Shown: one piece after another, positions 21,801-32,381 of the stretch
Layout of the letters: each line of letters opens with the position of its first letter
Position numbering within the stretch: the first letter of the stretch is position 1
DNA from: Triticum aestivum
Taxonomy: Eukaryota > Streptophyta > Magnoliopsida > Poales > Poaceae
Assembly (NCBI RefSeq): GCF_018294505.1
Contig: NC_057811.1
Coordinates: 24,199,483-24,263,482, forward strand
Length of the DNA stretch: 64,000 nucleotides
Reading direction: 5' to 3'
Notes under the pieces: model-generated
The model's database searches: none
What the model saw: the letters and a program-made list of their open reading frames with translations, nothing else
Told to the model about the DNA's origin: nothing
Position numbers and translations under genes: made by a program

Positions 21801-22958
21801 GTGGAGCAGGGGGCGGCTAGTGCATGGATCAGTGATGCAGAAGGGACCAGGGTCGGGTCACGTCGAGCGCGGCAGTGCGGCGTGTCGGCGTAGTGCACGC
21901 GCGTGCAAAACGTGCGCTCTGGGCGCGCCCAGAGCACGCACGGCAACTGCTCGAAGAAATGCCAGCGCGCTCTAGGGCTCGAGGGTGGAGCTGGCACTGC
22001 ACAGGATGGAGGTAGGGGTAGCAAGGCACTCTGTGGACAAGGTTGATGGGGCTGGGGTACAAGTCCACAATGCAAACCAGAGAGCTTGCCAAAAATGACT
22101 GTGCACACCAGGTGTTCTTAGGCAACTCTTGGAGTGGCCAAAATCTCTAGATCAGTGTCTCTTTAGATGCAGGAGATGGTGGTAAGATTAGTTTGGCAAA
22201 CACAGAAAGTTGATAGTGCAAGTTTTGCAAAACTCCAGTTCTGGACAGAAAACAGAAAGGTTTAGAGCATGCACTTCAAAACCTCCAATGAGCCGAATCT
22301 CCTGGACTTAAGAGTTTGGTAGGAAGGGCTACAAGTAGGAGAAAGCTCATGGTCACTAGAGCAAGGAAAAATATGGTTGCAGTACAAATCACCAAATTGG
22401 ACCAGAATGCAAAAGAGGTTGATCCACTCAAATTTTCCAAAGAACATCATTGGGTTTTTGCTTGAAGATGAATTGTATGCATCCACTGTCATCTCCAAAC
22501 ACTTGGAAGAATTTTTGAAGAAATATTTAAATGGGTTGCAGTGCAAAAGTGCCTACTGGACCAGATTGGAAAAATTGGTGTAGAGCTCAAAATCTCCAAT
22601 GGCCAGAAGATATTTTTGCATAAAAGTGATGTGGAAACATCACATGACATCCCCAAATTTTGGTGGAATTTTTAAAAGCATTTGTCAAGTGGTAGTAGTG
22701 CAAATAGGCCCCAAATGCAAAAGGACTCATTTTAAAGAAGGAAAGCTCTTGAAGAAATAAATCTTGCAACATTAGGATCCACTGATAAGTAATTGTTTTA
22801 TTATAGAGAAAAATCAAGTCCAACAATACCTTTGAAGGTTTCTCCCACTAGAGGCAAAAATCCAAAATCACAAAGGTAAAACTTGACAATTGGAAAAGTT
22901 TTATTTCCTCGCAACATTTTAATAAATAAAATAAAGCCTAAACTTTTGGGGTGTCACA
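18888..22958 (-). repeat. 5' LTR of LARD1
   Basis: Partner of 11416-15507, only sparsely diverged. The TATA box TATATAAA at 21547-21554 on minus predicts transcription starting near 21520. The RNA would then carry about 2.6 kb of R-U5 before the primer site, an unusually long leader. About 40-bp repeats with CCATCCGAATACCG sit at 19708-19855. Confidence 0.85.
21547..21554 (-). promoter_or_regulatory. TATA box in LARD1 5' LTR (element promoter)
   Basis: TATATAAAGGGTCC on the minus strand at the GC-rich centre of the LTR, with downstream pyrimidine-rich GC-rich leader sequence. Expected genomic RNA start lies 25-35 bases further towards lower coordinates. Confidence 0.55.
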
Positions 22959-24470
22959 CCCGCGCTTCAATTCGAAGTTTGCAGCCCTCCACCGGAGTTC
23001 TCCACCCTCACCCGAGCCGCCGTCCGCCGGAGAAAGTGTCGCCATCGACGTGGTGCTCCCCGTTGGTCGAGTCCACCACCCACCGACGCGGAAGAACACG
23101 CTGAAGCTCTTGGTACCCTCCGATCTCCCTGACTCGTCGTGGTTCTACGCCGGCGTCCACCGCAGTCTTCGGGCGCCGGCAAGGTTTTTAAACCTGACAT
23201 GTGGGACCCCTTGTCAGCCTCTCTTCTGTTTCCACTCGCGAACCGTTTTCTGTTGGCGCCTTCGGGCAAAATACGCTTTCCATTTTTAGCTGGCGCATTT
23301 CTTTCCGAAGCATTTTCTGTTTTCTCAGTTTAAACCCAGGAACTTTTCTGTTTCATTACAGATAAGCCCCTGGACAGAAACCTATATAACTTTTTAATAA
23401 AAAGGGATTTTTGAGTGATTCTTTTTCTGACAGTCTTAAAATTTTGTCTAGTTTTTTATGGGATTTATTTGAAAAAAAATTGGAGAAGTTTCTGTGCACG
23501 CGTTGGTTTTCACGTTAGTGCCCGTTTTCGTTATGCTGTAGGTTCCGGAAGAGGTGACGGAGCCGCGAACTTCGCCGAGCTAGACTCCGACTTCTCCGAA
23601 CCAGGCAAGCATGTTTGAACCTTTGATATGATAGGTGTTTTGCATGTTTGCGTGACAATTTGTGCGTGGCATATGAGTGTCAGTGAGTATCGCGTTGCTT
23701 GCGAGGCACTACCCGTTTTTCCAAAGTCGCGATGATCTCTGGTGAGAGATGGCCTAATCATGTGGTGACATGAAGGGCAGCAAGGTGGTACTGTCGTAGC
23801 ATACCAGCCTTGCGTCATCCGAAGAATTCCGACGTTAACGTGGACGGAGTCACGTTATCGTCCTTTCCCCTTCCGTGCTACCACATGTTTCTTTGCCAGG
23901 ATGCGGTTTAGTAAGTTGGTAACCTCTTTCCGTGTACACACCAAACAGAGGGGCCGGGATGATGGTACCTTGGCCCAGGATTAAAGCCAGTCATCCGGTT
24001 AGGGGGCATGGGTGTTTCCGGTTGGGATCGCAAGGGGGGGCACCCCCTTAGAGCGCGCGTATAGAAATTTGATCCCATGCTACGCGAGGTTGTAGCCTCC
24101 CCGTCTCAAGGTTTTTCTTGAACGTTGCCGAGGGTGATCCCTGGCTTCGGAATGTTGAATGGGTGTGTACTGGTTAGACGTGTTTCTTCTAAAACACCGT
24201 AAACGGAACTAGTCCCCGTGACTACTGGAATCCGTTGGCTGTGGTTAAGTACAAACTCTGCAGAGTCAAATTCTTCCAAGTCATCGTATCCATGATCAAG
24301 TAGTGTAATCAGTATATCCATATCTATCCGCATGGAAAACTTGTTCCCGGTGAACAAGCTCAAGTGGTAAATCCAGTTTAATTATTATTCCTGTGGATGG
24401 ACTAACTTTATATTTGTCTCGTACTTGTGATAATTTATGTTCCCGGTCTATTGAATTATTGAGCTACAAT

Positions 24471-24770
24471 ATAAGCCCTTTATGTGACGTCGCGCAGACG
24501 TCCGACTGTGGCGTGTTTTTGTTTCTTACTTTAAATATAAGCCCTTTATGTGATGTCGCTCAGACGTCCGACTGTGGCACGCACTGCCTTTATTTCTGTT
24601 ATAAGCCCTTTATGTGATGTCGCTCAGACGTCCGACTGTGGCACGCACTGCCTTTATTTCTGTTATAAGCCCTTTATGTGATGTCGCTCAGACGTCCGAC
24701 TGTGGCACGCACTGCCTTTATTTCTGTTATAAGCCCTTTATGTGGCGTCGTCCCGATGCCCGACTGTGGC
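24471..24770. repeat. Minisatellite, five copies of a 64-66 bp unit in the solo LTR
   Basis: Units start with ATAAGCCCTTTATGTG at 24471, 24537, 24601, 24665 and 24729. They contain GTCG(C/T)(G/T)CAGACGTCCGACTGTGGC (the last unit is altered). The middle copies are nearly identical, indicating recent tandem expansion. LARD1's LTRs hold only two units of the same motif, in reverse complement (about 11990-12100). Confidence 0.9.
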
Positions 24771-24782
24771 ATTATTATTCTT

Positions 24783-25005
24783 GCAGTTTCCGCTCGAGGA
24801 GTCATTCAGACCCTTGTTTGGCACCAGTATTATTATTTTTGCAGTTTCCGCTCGAGGAGTCATTCAGACCCTCGTTTGGCACCAGTATTATTATTTTTGC
24901 AGTTTCCTCTCGAGGAGTCATTCAGACCCTCGTTTGGCACCAGTACTACTATTCTTGCAGTTTCCGCTCGAGGAGTCATTCAGACCCTCGTTTGCCACCC
25001 AGTAA
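24783..25005. repeat. Minisatellite, four copies of a 58-bp unit in the solo LTR
   Basis: Units start at 24783, 24841, 24899 and 24957 with GCAGTTTCC(G/T)CTCGAGGAG, then TCATTCAGACCCTCGTTTGG. LARD1's LTRs have a single reverse-complement unit (about 11935-11980). It adjoins the 64-bp array directly. Confidence 0.9.
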
Positions 25006-26595
25006 TTACTATCTCTATGTCTGAACGCACTGGTTAACTTGTTCGTATGCTTCATGTTTTCATTTGTTATATCTTATGTCCGAACTGTCTTGCGAGTACT
25101 TTCATAGGACTCACCTGGCTTGTTGATTTGGCCAAATGTTGACGAAGGCGATCTCTTGGATGAAGAGTTTGATAGTGCGTCCGACGCCTAGAGGAGTCCC
25201 AGTCAGTCCTGCGCGATCCCGGATATTGGTCACTTGTTTTATATACGCTTCCGCCACCCGCAATAAGTCTCCTCGAGCCTCACTCTGACGCTCGATGAGC
25301 TGTAGTCTTCAGGAGTCATATTACTCGCTTCGCGGTGATATTTCCACCACGTTATTATCGTGAGTTAGTAGTTATGCCACCCTATCCGCCGTCTTGTTTT
25401 ATCGGCGTGCATGTAATAAATTGTTGGGCAGTCTCCGCTCAACCTTGTATTATATTCAGTACTCCTGGTATTTTTCTTCTGTGACCAAGATATTGTCTAC
25501 CAGTGAGAAGGAATTCTTCCTTGCTGGTCCGTAAAAGGGATTGGTCTCTCAATAATTATTTTATTGAAAAACCGGTCGTGACAAGAACGAGAGACACAAA
25601 AGTTTATACTGGTTCGGGCCACCGATGTGGTGTAATACCCTACTCTAGTGTGGTGTGGTGGATTGCCTCTTGGCCTGAGGATGAACAGTTACAGGGGAAG
25701 AACAGCCTCCTGAGGAGGGGTGCTCTTATGCTTGGTGAACTTTTGTGGATGAGGATGATCTGAATGATCCGTCCTCCTCTATGGTGGTGGCTAGTCCTAT
25801 TTATAGATGCCTTGGTCCTCTCCCCAAATATTGAGCGGGAAGGGATCCAACAACGGCTAAATTCGAAGGGAGACAACTAGTACAAGTTATCCTGGCTAAA
25901 GGTGGACTTCGCCTGCCAAAGGCTCTTGTGGTGACGCCGTCTTGGGCTCCACGGTGACCTCCATCCTATCGTCCCGCTGGTCTTGGTCTCGTTGCGCTGA
26001 TATGGAGACCTTTGCCTGATGCCTCGGGACTCCTCGCCTGCGCTTACCTCTTTAGCACCAAAGAGGAATCGAGGACACTGTGCGCGCTGGCGCCCGCCTG
26101 GCTCCACTCGTCATGGCTTGCGTCGTAGGAACCTCGCGAGGTATCCCTTGCCTTGATCTCTCCGCCCCTCATGAGCCAGCCTAGTGAGGCCGTCCCGAGG
26201 AGGTCTTGTGTCGTCTGCATCGCGAGGCTTGGCCTCTCACGAGGGTCTTCAGTGTTTGCTGGTGAAGATGGGCCGTATAGGGCCACTGGTGGACCCACGC
26301 CGCGGGCCGCAGGTAGGCAAGTCTGGGGACCCCCGTTCCTAGGACGCCGACAGTAGCCCCCGGGCCCAAGGCGCTCTCGGACTTGGCTTCAAGGCGAAGC
26401 CAAAGGGCAAGTGCGGAGCACCGCGGGCCCCAACAGCCTGTGGCCCCGCTTGACGCGTGGCGGTTGATTGGACGTGGGCGTCTCCGCTTCCCCGCGCTGC
26501 CTCGGCAACTGCCCGACTTGACGAGTCCCTGCTGCATGCAGAGAAAAATCATCATTACATGTGATCGTGGGGATCACCGGTTGGCCTTCTCCCGC

Positions 26596-26603
26596 TATAA
26601 GTG
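26596..26603 (+). promoter_or_regulatory. TATA-like box of the antisense B3-like gene
   Basis: CCCGCTATAAGTGAGG is followed by the pyrimidine-rich CCCTTCCTGCTCCGCTCG and, 92 bases on, by ATGGCG in good context (ACTTCCCATGGCG). The arrangement is that of a small plant RNA polymerase II promoter. Confidence 0.45.
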
Positions 26604-26687
26604 AGGAGGGGGCGGAGTACCCGTCGCTCATCCCTTCCTGCTCCGCTCGCTTCTTCTTCCTCGCTTCATTGCTAGTAGCAACTTCCC

Positions 26688-27472
26688 ATGGCGCTGATTC
26701 GGAGGTTCTCGGTTGCAGAGAAGGGAAAAACCCCCCGCGACGAGCCCGGGCCACTTCCGCCGAAGAAGAGGCCGAGCCATTGCCGCAGCATGGTCGTGAG
26801 GCCGGAGGTGTCGAGGCCTTGGTGCGAGCGGCATCCTCCCGGGTACCCGCTGCCTTTGTACGCCCAAGCTGAGGGCTCCGGAGGAAGGGGCGACAAGCGC
26901 CACCGCCCACGCCGCGGCCGTGGTCATCGCGCCGCGGTGACGCACGCCGTCGCCCCAGGAGTCCATGCCGCGGTCTCCTCGCGTGAACTCGGTTCTTCGG
27001 TTTCCTTGGTTCTTATCCGCCGAGATGCCACCGAGGGGGCCCCTTGAGCTTTGGCTATAGCACACCGACTGCGACGCCCTGGCGACTGGAGCGGAGGTGG
27101 AAACCGTTTCCCCGGGCAAGATCATCATGATTCGCGGCTGGGGCGACGTCGCCTGGGTTTGCCACGCGGAAGGCGCCCTCGCCATCCACTTCGAATACGA
27201 CGGCACCTCCACGGTGTTCTTCAAGGTTTTCGACGCGGAAGGCCGCCGCTTGGAGTGCTGCCCCAGGGATGGTTGCCGTGGCGGTGCTCGGCCAGCGCCG
27301 AGCTTGCCCTAGCCTCGCCAGCGGCTCTTCTAGCAGCGGCGACAGCGCTTGGGAGTCCAGCGACTCTCTCGAGCCCTACGAGACCCCGGAGGCAAGTGAC
27401 GATAGCTACGTGCCTCTAAGCTCTCGCTGGGCCCGGAGCAAGGCCGCATCGTCTGGCCGCCGCCGTTGCTGA
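26688..27472 (+). pseudogene. Antisense B3-like DNA-binding protein gene of Gypsy-A, broken
   Basis: ATG at 26688 opens 119 codons (ALIRRFSVAEKGKTPRDE..., Arg-rich) to a stop at 27047. The protein then continues in another frame with ELWL, an in-frame TAG near 27058, and HTDCDALATGAEVETVSPGK. Next comes the B3-like core: MIRGWGDVAWVCHAEGA, LAIHFEYDG and VFFKVFDAEGRRLECC. After another frame change an acidic Ser-rich tail (SSSSGDSAWESSDS) ends at 27472. B3 folds show a GW-x-F...G-x-x-L-x-F pattern, seen here in decayed form. At least two frameshifts and one nonsense codon disable it. It is antisense to the element and lies between pol and the 3' LTR, where related Triticeae Gypsy elements carry the same ORF. 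Confidence 0.6.
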
Positions 27473-27479
27473 TCTGGAT

Positions 27480-28760
27480 GGGGTTGGCGCCGGTCTCTCG
27501 TGGCCCACTGTTGATGATGGCGTCAGCTGTGCTGGCGCGTGTAGATAGAGCTCCTAAGAACTCCCTCCTTTTGTTCCCTGTGAGGAATCGAAATGGACCC
27601 CGAGGGGGCATGTAAAGGGTCTGTAATGTCCTCTATTCATATTATCCTTATTATGAAAATTTGCGAATGCATGTCTTGTTTCGGCTCGGTCTCCCCTTTC
27701 CATCCCCACGACAGCTTGGTGCCCTACGCGGACAGGCCCCGGTCCCCAGGCAGGCTGCAGCCATCGCTGGTATGCCAGGTCGCGATGCCGTGGTCAAGGC
27801 CAGGAGGTGAGCGGCCCGAGGTCCAGTAAGAGTTCCTGAGGCGCGATGCTCAAGAGGTCCCCTTTAGCGCTCAAGCATCTACCGAGAGGCAGGAAAGTGT
27901 GGCGACGTTGCCATAGCAAGGCTGCTTCAGGTGGGGATCTTGTGCTGTAGCACTGGGTCGATCTAGACGCGAGACTTATCTTGGCATTCCGGAGCTGGTT
28001 CCTAGTGTTGCGCCAGGCTTGTGCGTCGACTACTGGTGGGTAGCTAGGTTAGGCCCGTGCGAGCTTCTCCCTCTTCTCCATGCTCTCCTGTGTGCTCTGC
28101 GTCCTCAGGTCCCGGCCCTCGAGCGAGCTCAGCCGCCGCTGGTATGCCATGGTCAAGGCCAGGGGTGAGGGCTGGAGAGCCAGTAAGAGCTCCTGAGTCG
28201 CGATGCTCAGGAGCCCCCCTTTTAACACACAAGCGAATCGGATGGGAGAAGGAAGGAGCCCGTGGTACCACCTGTTGTCGTCCTCGGGAGGTCCCTGCAG
28301 GTTAGCACGAGGAGGGACACAGATCGCCACGACGATCGTCGGTCTGCCGCAGGTCGCTCTGCAAGAAGATGAAGGCAGTGAGGGCCTGGTGAGGTGGCGT
28401 GCACGAGGCGTGCCGTGAGCCAGAACTCGACCGCTCAGATTTGTCGATGTTGCAGGGACGGACCCGGGCACAAGCGTCGTCCCAGCATGTGTAGCCCCCG
28501 TGGTGGGTGACAATCAAGCAGATGATAACCATGGATCGATCGAGCATGGAAGGCGAATCAGCTTAGGTAAATGCAAGAACGAGACACGCCACTGGGTTGG
28601 ACCCGAGTGGCTTGGGGATGATGTGGCCCGAGGGGCGCCCCCAGCAAAGTACTGCTAAAGACGTAAAAGGATACATGCCACAGGGACGGGCCCATGCGGC
28701 CTGGGGATGATGCAGCCCGGGGGTCGATCCCAGCTAAATAAACTTGGAGAATGTCACCTG
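27480..28760. repeat. Gypsy-A non-coding region with imperfect direct repeats
   Basis: A block at about 27768-27870 (GCTGGTATGCCA...GGTCAAGGCCAGG...CCAGTAAGAG...CGCGATGCTCA) recurs at about 28138-28235, roughly 370 bases on. A second motif (GGGGATGATG with CAGCCC or GGCCCG) recurs at about 28613 and 28702. No coding frame of pol is seen, so RNase H and integrase have been deleted from this position. Confidence 0.55.
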
Positions 28761-28769
28761 GGTCCGTTG

Positions 28770-29250
28770 TCGAAGGGATGTTGGGGTAGCTGAAGATGCG
28801 TGGCGAAGGGGTTGCTCCTCACGAGCCACCAGGGCCCTAAGCCTCGGGAGGCTCTGGGGGCCAGGGAGACTCCTCGAGGACCGTCTCCATCTCCGTCAGG
28901 ACTGCGTGATGCCTGGCTCCTGAGCCGCCAGGATGCCCAGCAGGTTGCGCTGGAAGGCGGATGCCACGCTCGGCAGGCCGAACGGCATGTGAACATAGCT
29001 GTCAGGTGGGCCCTCGCAACGTCCCACACGCGAAGGCCAGAAGAGCTCCTGAGATGCGGCCCTGTTGAGTCTGGGGATGTCGACGCAGACGCGCAGCCCA
29101 CCATCCTCGCCAGGATGGGGGGCCGCGCCAGGTGGGCGGCGGTCGCCGCACATGGCTCTTGCATCCTGCAGCTCCTGAGTGACCTTGGTAATGAACTCCT
29201 AAGCGCCGGGCGCTCCTCGCCCGGTGTACTCTTGAGGGAAACATGCCGCA
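28770..29250 (-). pseudogene. Gypsy-A reverse-transcriptase remnant
   Basis: On the minus strand FITKVTQELQDA (near 29190), then GGLRVCVDIPRLNRA (near 29090) and YVHMPFGLPSVASAFQRN (near 28980) are recognisable Gypsy RT motifs. VCVD...LN and MPFGL are normally about 75 residues apart; here they are about 35, so the middle of the domain is deleted. The YxDD catalytic box is absent. Frame changes are also present. It lies directly downstream of the protease remnant in element direction. Confidence 0.7.
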
Positions 29251-29363
29251 AAGCACGCCTCCATGTGGTGCCCGAGCGCCTCCCTCGTGATGTTGGCTAG
29301 GTCCGAGGCCCTCCAGAAGAGAGCCCATGAGCCCTGCCTGAGGAGGGCGCCGGGCGCGCCTTC

Positions 29364-30050
29364 CTATCCTGATGTTGCACCGCCAGAGGCGCCACTCTCC
29401 TGAGGCCCTGTGTGGAGTAGCTGCTTCTTCTTCTTGGGGACGGCCTCAGGAGGGTACCGTTCTGCGTCGTTGTCGGGTTCTTCGATCGCTGCGGCTTTGA
29501 AGGCGTGCTCAAGGGAGCACGCCGCGTCTCTTTCTTCGCAGGGGACGGTGATAATCCCGCCAGTTCCTGGCATCTTAAGGACGTTGTAGCCCTGGTGGGT
29601 CACCGCCATGAACTTGGCCAGGGCCGGATACCGGAGGATGGCATTGCACGGCAGGCGGATGTCAGCAATGTTGAAGTCGATGAGCTCGGTGCGGTAGTTG
29701 TCGCGCTGTCCGAAGATGACAGGGAGGCGGACCTGCCCTATCGGGGTGGTGGAGCCGTCGGTCACTCCTGAGAAGGGCTTGGTAGGCTAAAGCTGGTCGT
29801 ACTGCACTTCGAGGCTGTCGAATGTCTCGACGGACAGGACGTTAAGCCCTGCGCCGCCGTCGATGAGGGTCTTGGTGACTTGAACATTGTTGATGACTGG
29901 TGAGCAGAGCATCGGGAGGGCGCCAGCGGTGGCCGCGCACTTGGACCACCTGAGCGGGCGCGTGGCCTCGAGCCTGGGAAGGGTTGCTTTCACCTCGCGA
30001 GCAAACTGCTTGAAGATGCGTTGAGAAGCAGGGGCCTGAGCTCCGCCCAA
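29364..30050 (-). pseudogene. Gypsy-A protease (retropepsin-like) region
   Basis: The minus strand reads VINNVQVTKTLIDGGAGLNVLSVETF (about 29900-29830), where DGGAG is the aspartic-protease active site in the form usual for this lineage. A stop (near 29788) interrupts, then the frame continues with GQVRLPVIFGQRDNYRTELI, FNIADIRLPCNAILRYPALAKF and MPGTGGIITV. This is the flap and C-terminal part of the protease. It sits between gag and RT as expected. One nonsense codon and sequence drift indicate inactivity. Confidence 0.75.
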
Positions 30051-30198
30051 GATGCAAGTGATAGCACGCGGTTCCTGGAAGCCCCCAGCCCCCTCGTCCT
30101 GATGGTGGTCGTCGTTCCTTCTTGGCGGTGGCGACAGCTGAGGAAGACCAGCATTGCCCTAAGGGCGATCCTCGCGAGGCTGATCCCTCCACGCGCCC

Positions 30199-30652
30199 TC
30201 ACGAGGCTGATCCTGCCAGCGGTCCTCGCGAGGCCGGTCGTGCCACTCCTGACGAGGGTTGCGGTCGTCCCAGCGTCCTCCGCCTCGTCCTCCTCCTCGG
30301 CTGTAGCCCCGGTCGTTGCGCTCGGGGCGTCGACCGAAGCGCCCCATCTCGACTGGCCCTGAGCTCCTGCCAGTCGTTGGTGTTGTGGCTGTGTACGTTG
30401 TGGAAGGCGCAGAATGGTCGGCTGCTCTTGGACGACTCGGGGTGGTCCCGGCCGTGCTTCTTGTCCGACTCCTCCGCGAGCACGGCTACTTCCTTGCGCT
30501 TCACGTCCTTGGCCTTGGCTTTGTTCTCCTCCGGGTCTATAGCCGGGAGTTCGAGGAGAGAGAGGCGCCCCTCCTCAGCTCTTGCACACTTGGTTGCCAG
30601 GTTGAACAGCTCCAAAGCCGTGCATAGCTCCTCGTGGATGGCAAGCTCCTCC
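30199..30652 (-). pseudogene. Gypsy-A gag, C-terminal part
   Basis: The minus frame contains ELFNLATKCARAEEGRLSLLE, a Lys-rich linker (KAKAKDVKRKEVAVLAEES) and FCAFHNVHSHNTNDWQEL. The last of these is the CxxH...H-like knuckle found at the gag end of this Gypsy lineage. At 30652 it meets Angela. The reading frame continues on the far side at 51900 with one copy of the CCTCC duplication removed. Towards the protease the frame becomes disturbed after RASRDG. Confidence 0.75.
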
Positions 30653-32380
30653 AGTTGGAAATATGCCCTAGAGGCAATAATAAATGGTTATTATTATATT
30701 TCTTTGTTCATGGTAATTGTCTATTATTCATGCTATAATTGTATTGTCCGGAAATCGTAATACATTTGTGAATACATAGACCACATCGTGTCCCTAGTAA
30801 GCCTCTAGTTGACTAGCTCGTTGATCAATAGATAGTCATGGTTTCCTGACTATGGACATTGGATGTCATTGATAACGGGATCACATCATTAGGAGAATGA
30901 TGTGATGGACAAGACCCAATCCTAAGCATAGCATAAAAGATCGTGTAGTTTCGTTTGTAGAGCTTTTCCAATGTCAAGTATATTTTCCTTAGACCATGAG
31001 ATCGTGCAACTCCCTGATACCGTAGGAGTGCTTTGGGTGTGCCAAACGTCACAACGTAACTGGGTGACTATAAAGGTGCACTACGGGTATCTCCGAAAGT
31101 GTCTGTTGGGTTGGCACGGATCGAGACTGGAATTTGTCACTCCGTGTGACGGAGAGGTATCTCTGGGCCCACTCGGTAATGCATCATCATAATGAGCTCA
31201 ATGTGACTAAGGCGTTAGTCACGGGATCATGCATTGCGGTACGAGTAAAGAGAATTGCCGGTAACGAGATTGAACAAGGTATTGGGATACCGACGATCGA
31301 ATCTCGGGCAAGTAACATACCGATTGACAAAGGGAATTGCATACGGATTGATTGAATCCTCGACACCGTGGTTCATCCGATGAGATCATCGTGGAGCATG
31401 TGGGAGCCAACATTGGTATCCAGATCCCGCTGTTGGTTATTGACCGGAGAGGCGTCTCGGTCATGTCTGCATGTCTCCCGAACCCATAGGGTCTACACAC
31501 TTAAGGTCCGGTGACGGTGACGCTAGGGTTGTAGAGATATATGTATGCGGAAACCCGAAAGTTGTTCGGAGTCCCGGATGAGATCCCGGACGTCACGAGA
31601 GGTTCCGGAATGGTCCGGAGGTGAAGAGTTATATATAGGAAGTCCAGTTTCGGCCACCGGGAAAGTTTCGGGGGTTACCGGTATTGTACCGGGACCACCG
31701 GAAGGGTCCCGGGGGTCCACCGGGTGGGGCCACCTGTCCCGGAGGGCCCCGTGGGCTGAAAGTGGAAGGGAACCAGCCCTTAGTGGGCTGGGGCGCCCCC
31801 CTTGGGCCTCCCCCCCTGCGCCTAGGGTTGGGAACCCTAAGGGGGGGAGCTTCCCCCTTGCCTTGGGGGGCAAGGCAACCCCTTCCCCCCTTGGCCGCCG
31901 CCCCCCCCCCCTTGGAGATCCCATCTCCCAGGGCTGGCGCACCCCCCAGGGGCCTATATAAAGGGGGGGAGGGAGGGCAGCAACCTACAGCCTTGGGCGC
32001 CTCCCTCCTCCCCTGCAACACCTCTCTCTCTCTCGCAGAAGCTCGGCGAAGCCCTGCCGAAGAACCGCTACATCCACCACCACGCCGTTGTGCTGTTGGA
32101 TCTCCATCAACCTCTCCTTCCCCCTTGCTGGATCAAGAAGGAGGAGACGTCGCTGCACCGTACGTGTCTTGAACGCGGAGGTGCCGTCCGTTCGGCACTC
32201 GGTCATCGGTGATTTGGATCACGGCGAGTACGACTCCGTCATCCACGTTCATTGGAACGCTTCCGCTCGCGATCTACAAGGGTATGTAGATGCACTCCCT
32301 TCCCCTCGTTGCTAGTACACTCCATAGATGCATCTTGGTGAGCGTAGGAAAATTTTAAAATTATGCTACGATTCCCAACA
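30653..32380 (+). repeat. 5' LTR of Angela
   Basis: 1728 bp. The first base is A instead of the canonical T of TGTTGG. Two TATA-like sites are seen, TTATATATAGG near 31630 and CCTATATAAAGG at 31953-31964. BARE-type LTRs are known to use two TATA boxes. Confidence 0.92.
31955..31962 (+). promoter_or_regulatory. TATA box in Angela 5' LTR
   Basis: TATATAAA in GGGGCCTATATAAAGGGG, followed by CT-rich leader sequence (CTCCTCCCCTGCAACACC). The matching site in the 3' LTR is at 51469-51476. Confidence 0.65.
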
Positions 32381-32381
32381 G

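Larger units (their letters stand above)
11416..22958 (-). mobile_element. LARD1: large non-autonomous LTR retrotransposon (LARD-like)
   Basis: LTRs at 11416-15507 and 18888-22958 (4092 and 4071 bp) flank an interior of only 3380 bp. They begin TGTCACGACC and end GGGTGTCACA on plus. The methionine-tRNA primer site (reverse complement of TTGGTATCAGAGCC) at 18871-18884 and a polypurine tract at 15511-15523 put it on the minus strand. The flanks CCCTC (11411-11415) and CCCGC (22959-22963) are a TSD with one mismatch. Long LTRs plus a short interior without gag-pol match the LARD class (as Sukkula in barley). Unlike classical LARDs it carries clear ORFs. Confidence 0.85.
9902..25583 (+). mobile_element. 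Solo LTR (about 4.1 kb), interrupted by LARD1
   Basis: Begins TGTGACACCC at 9902, ends GGTCGTGACA at 25583, and is flanked by perfect 5-bp duplications AGAAC (9897-9901 and 25584-25588). No internal domain is present, so it is a solo LTR made by recombination between two LTRs. Without LARD1 it measures about 4134 bp. Its 3' half (from about 23900) matches the reverse complement of LARD1's LTRs block by block: the GGGGGCATGGGTGTT block, the GAGGTTGTAGCCTCCCC block and the minisatellites. It is therefore a related family in opposite orientation. Confidence 0.85.
9776..26352 (-). mobile_element. 3' LTR of Gypsy-A (Fatima-like), split by nested insertions
   Basis: The LTR begins TGTCGGATTTCGGG at 9776, is interrupted after 9901, resumes at 25589 (GAGAGACAC...TTTATACTGGTTCGGGCC) and ends GGACGCCGACA at 26352. 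Its true length without the insert is about 890 bp. The sequence after 26352 (GTAGCCCCCGGGCCC) is the reverse complement of a polypurine tract. The element is therefore in minus orientation and this is its 3' LTR. The interior lies at 26353-30652 and 51896-53024. The left host flank at 9771-9775 is GTAAT. Confidence 0.8.

Noticed and set aside
21056..21820. 254-codon plus ORF in LARD1 5' LTR
   Set aside because: In the other LTR copy the frame is broken by an 8-base difference; antisense to the element and without domain. A composition shadow.
24471..25005. Regular repeats considered as a CRISPR array
   Set aside because: Units are contiguous tandem copies without unique spacers, inside a plant LTR with TSD.
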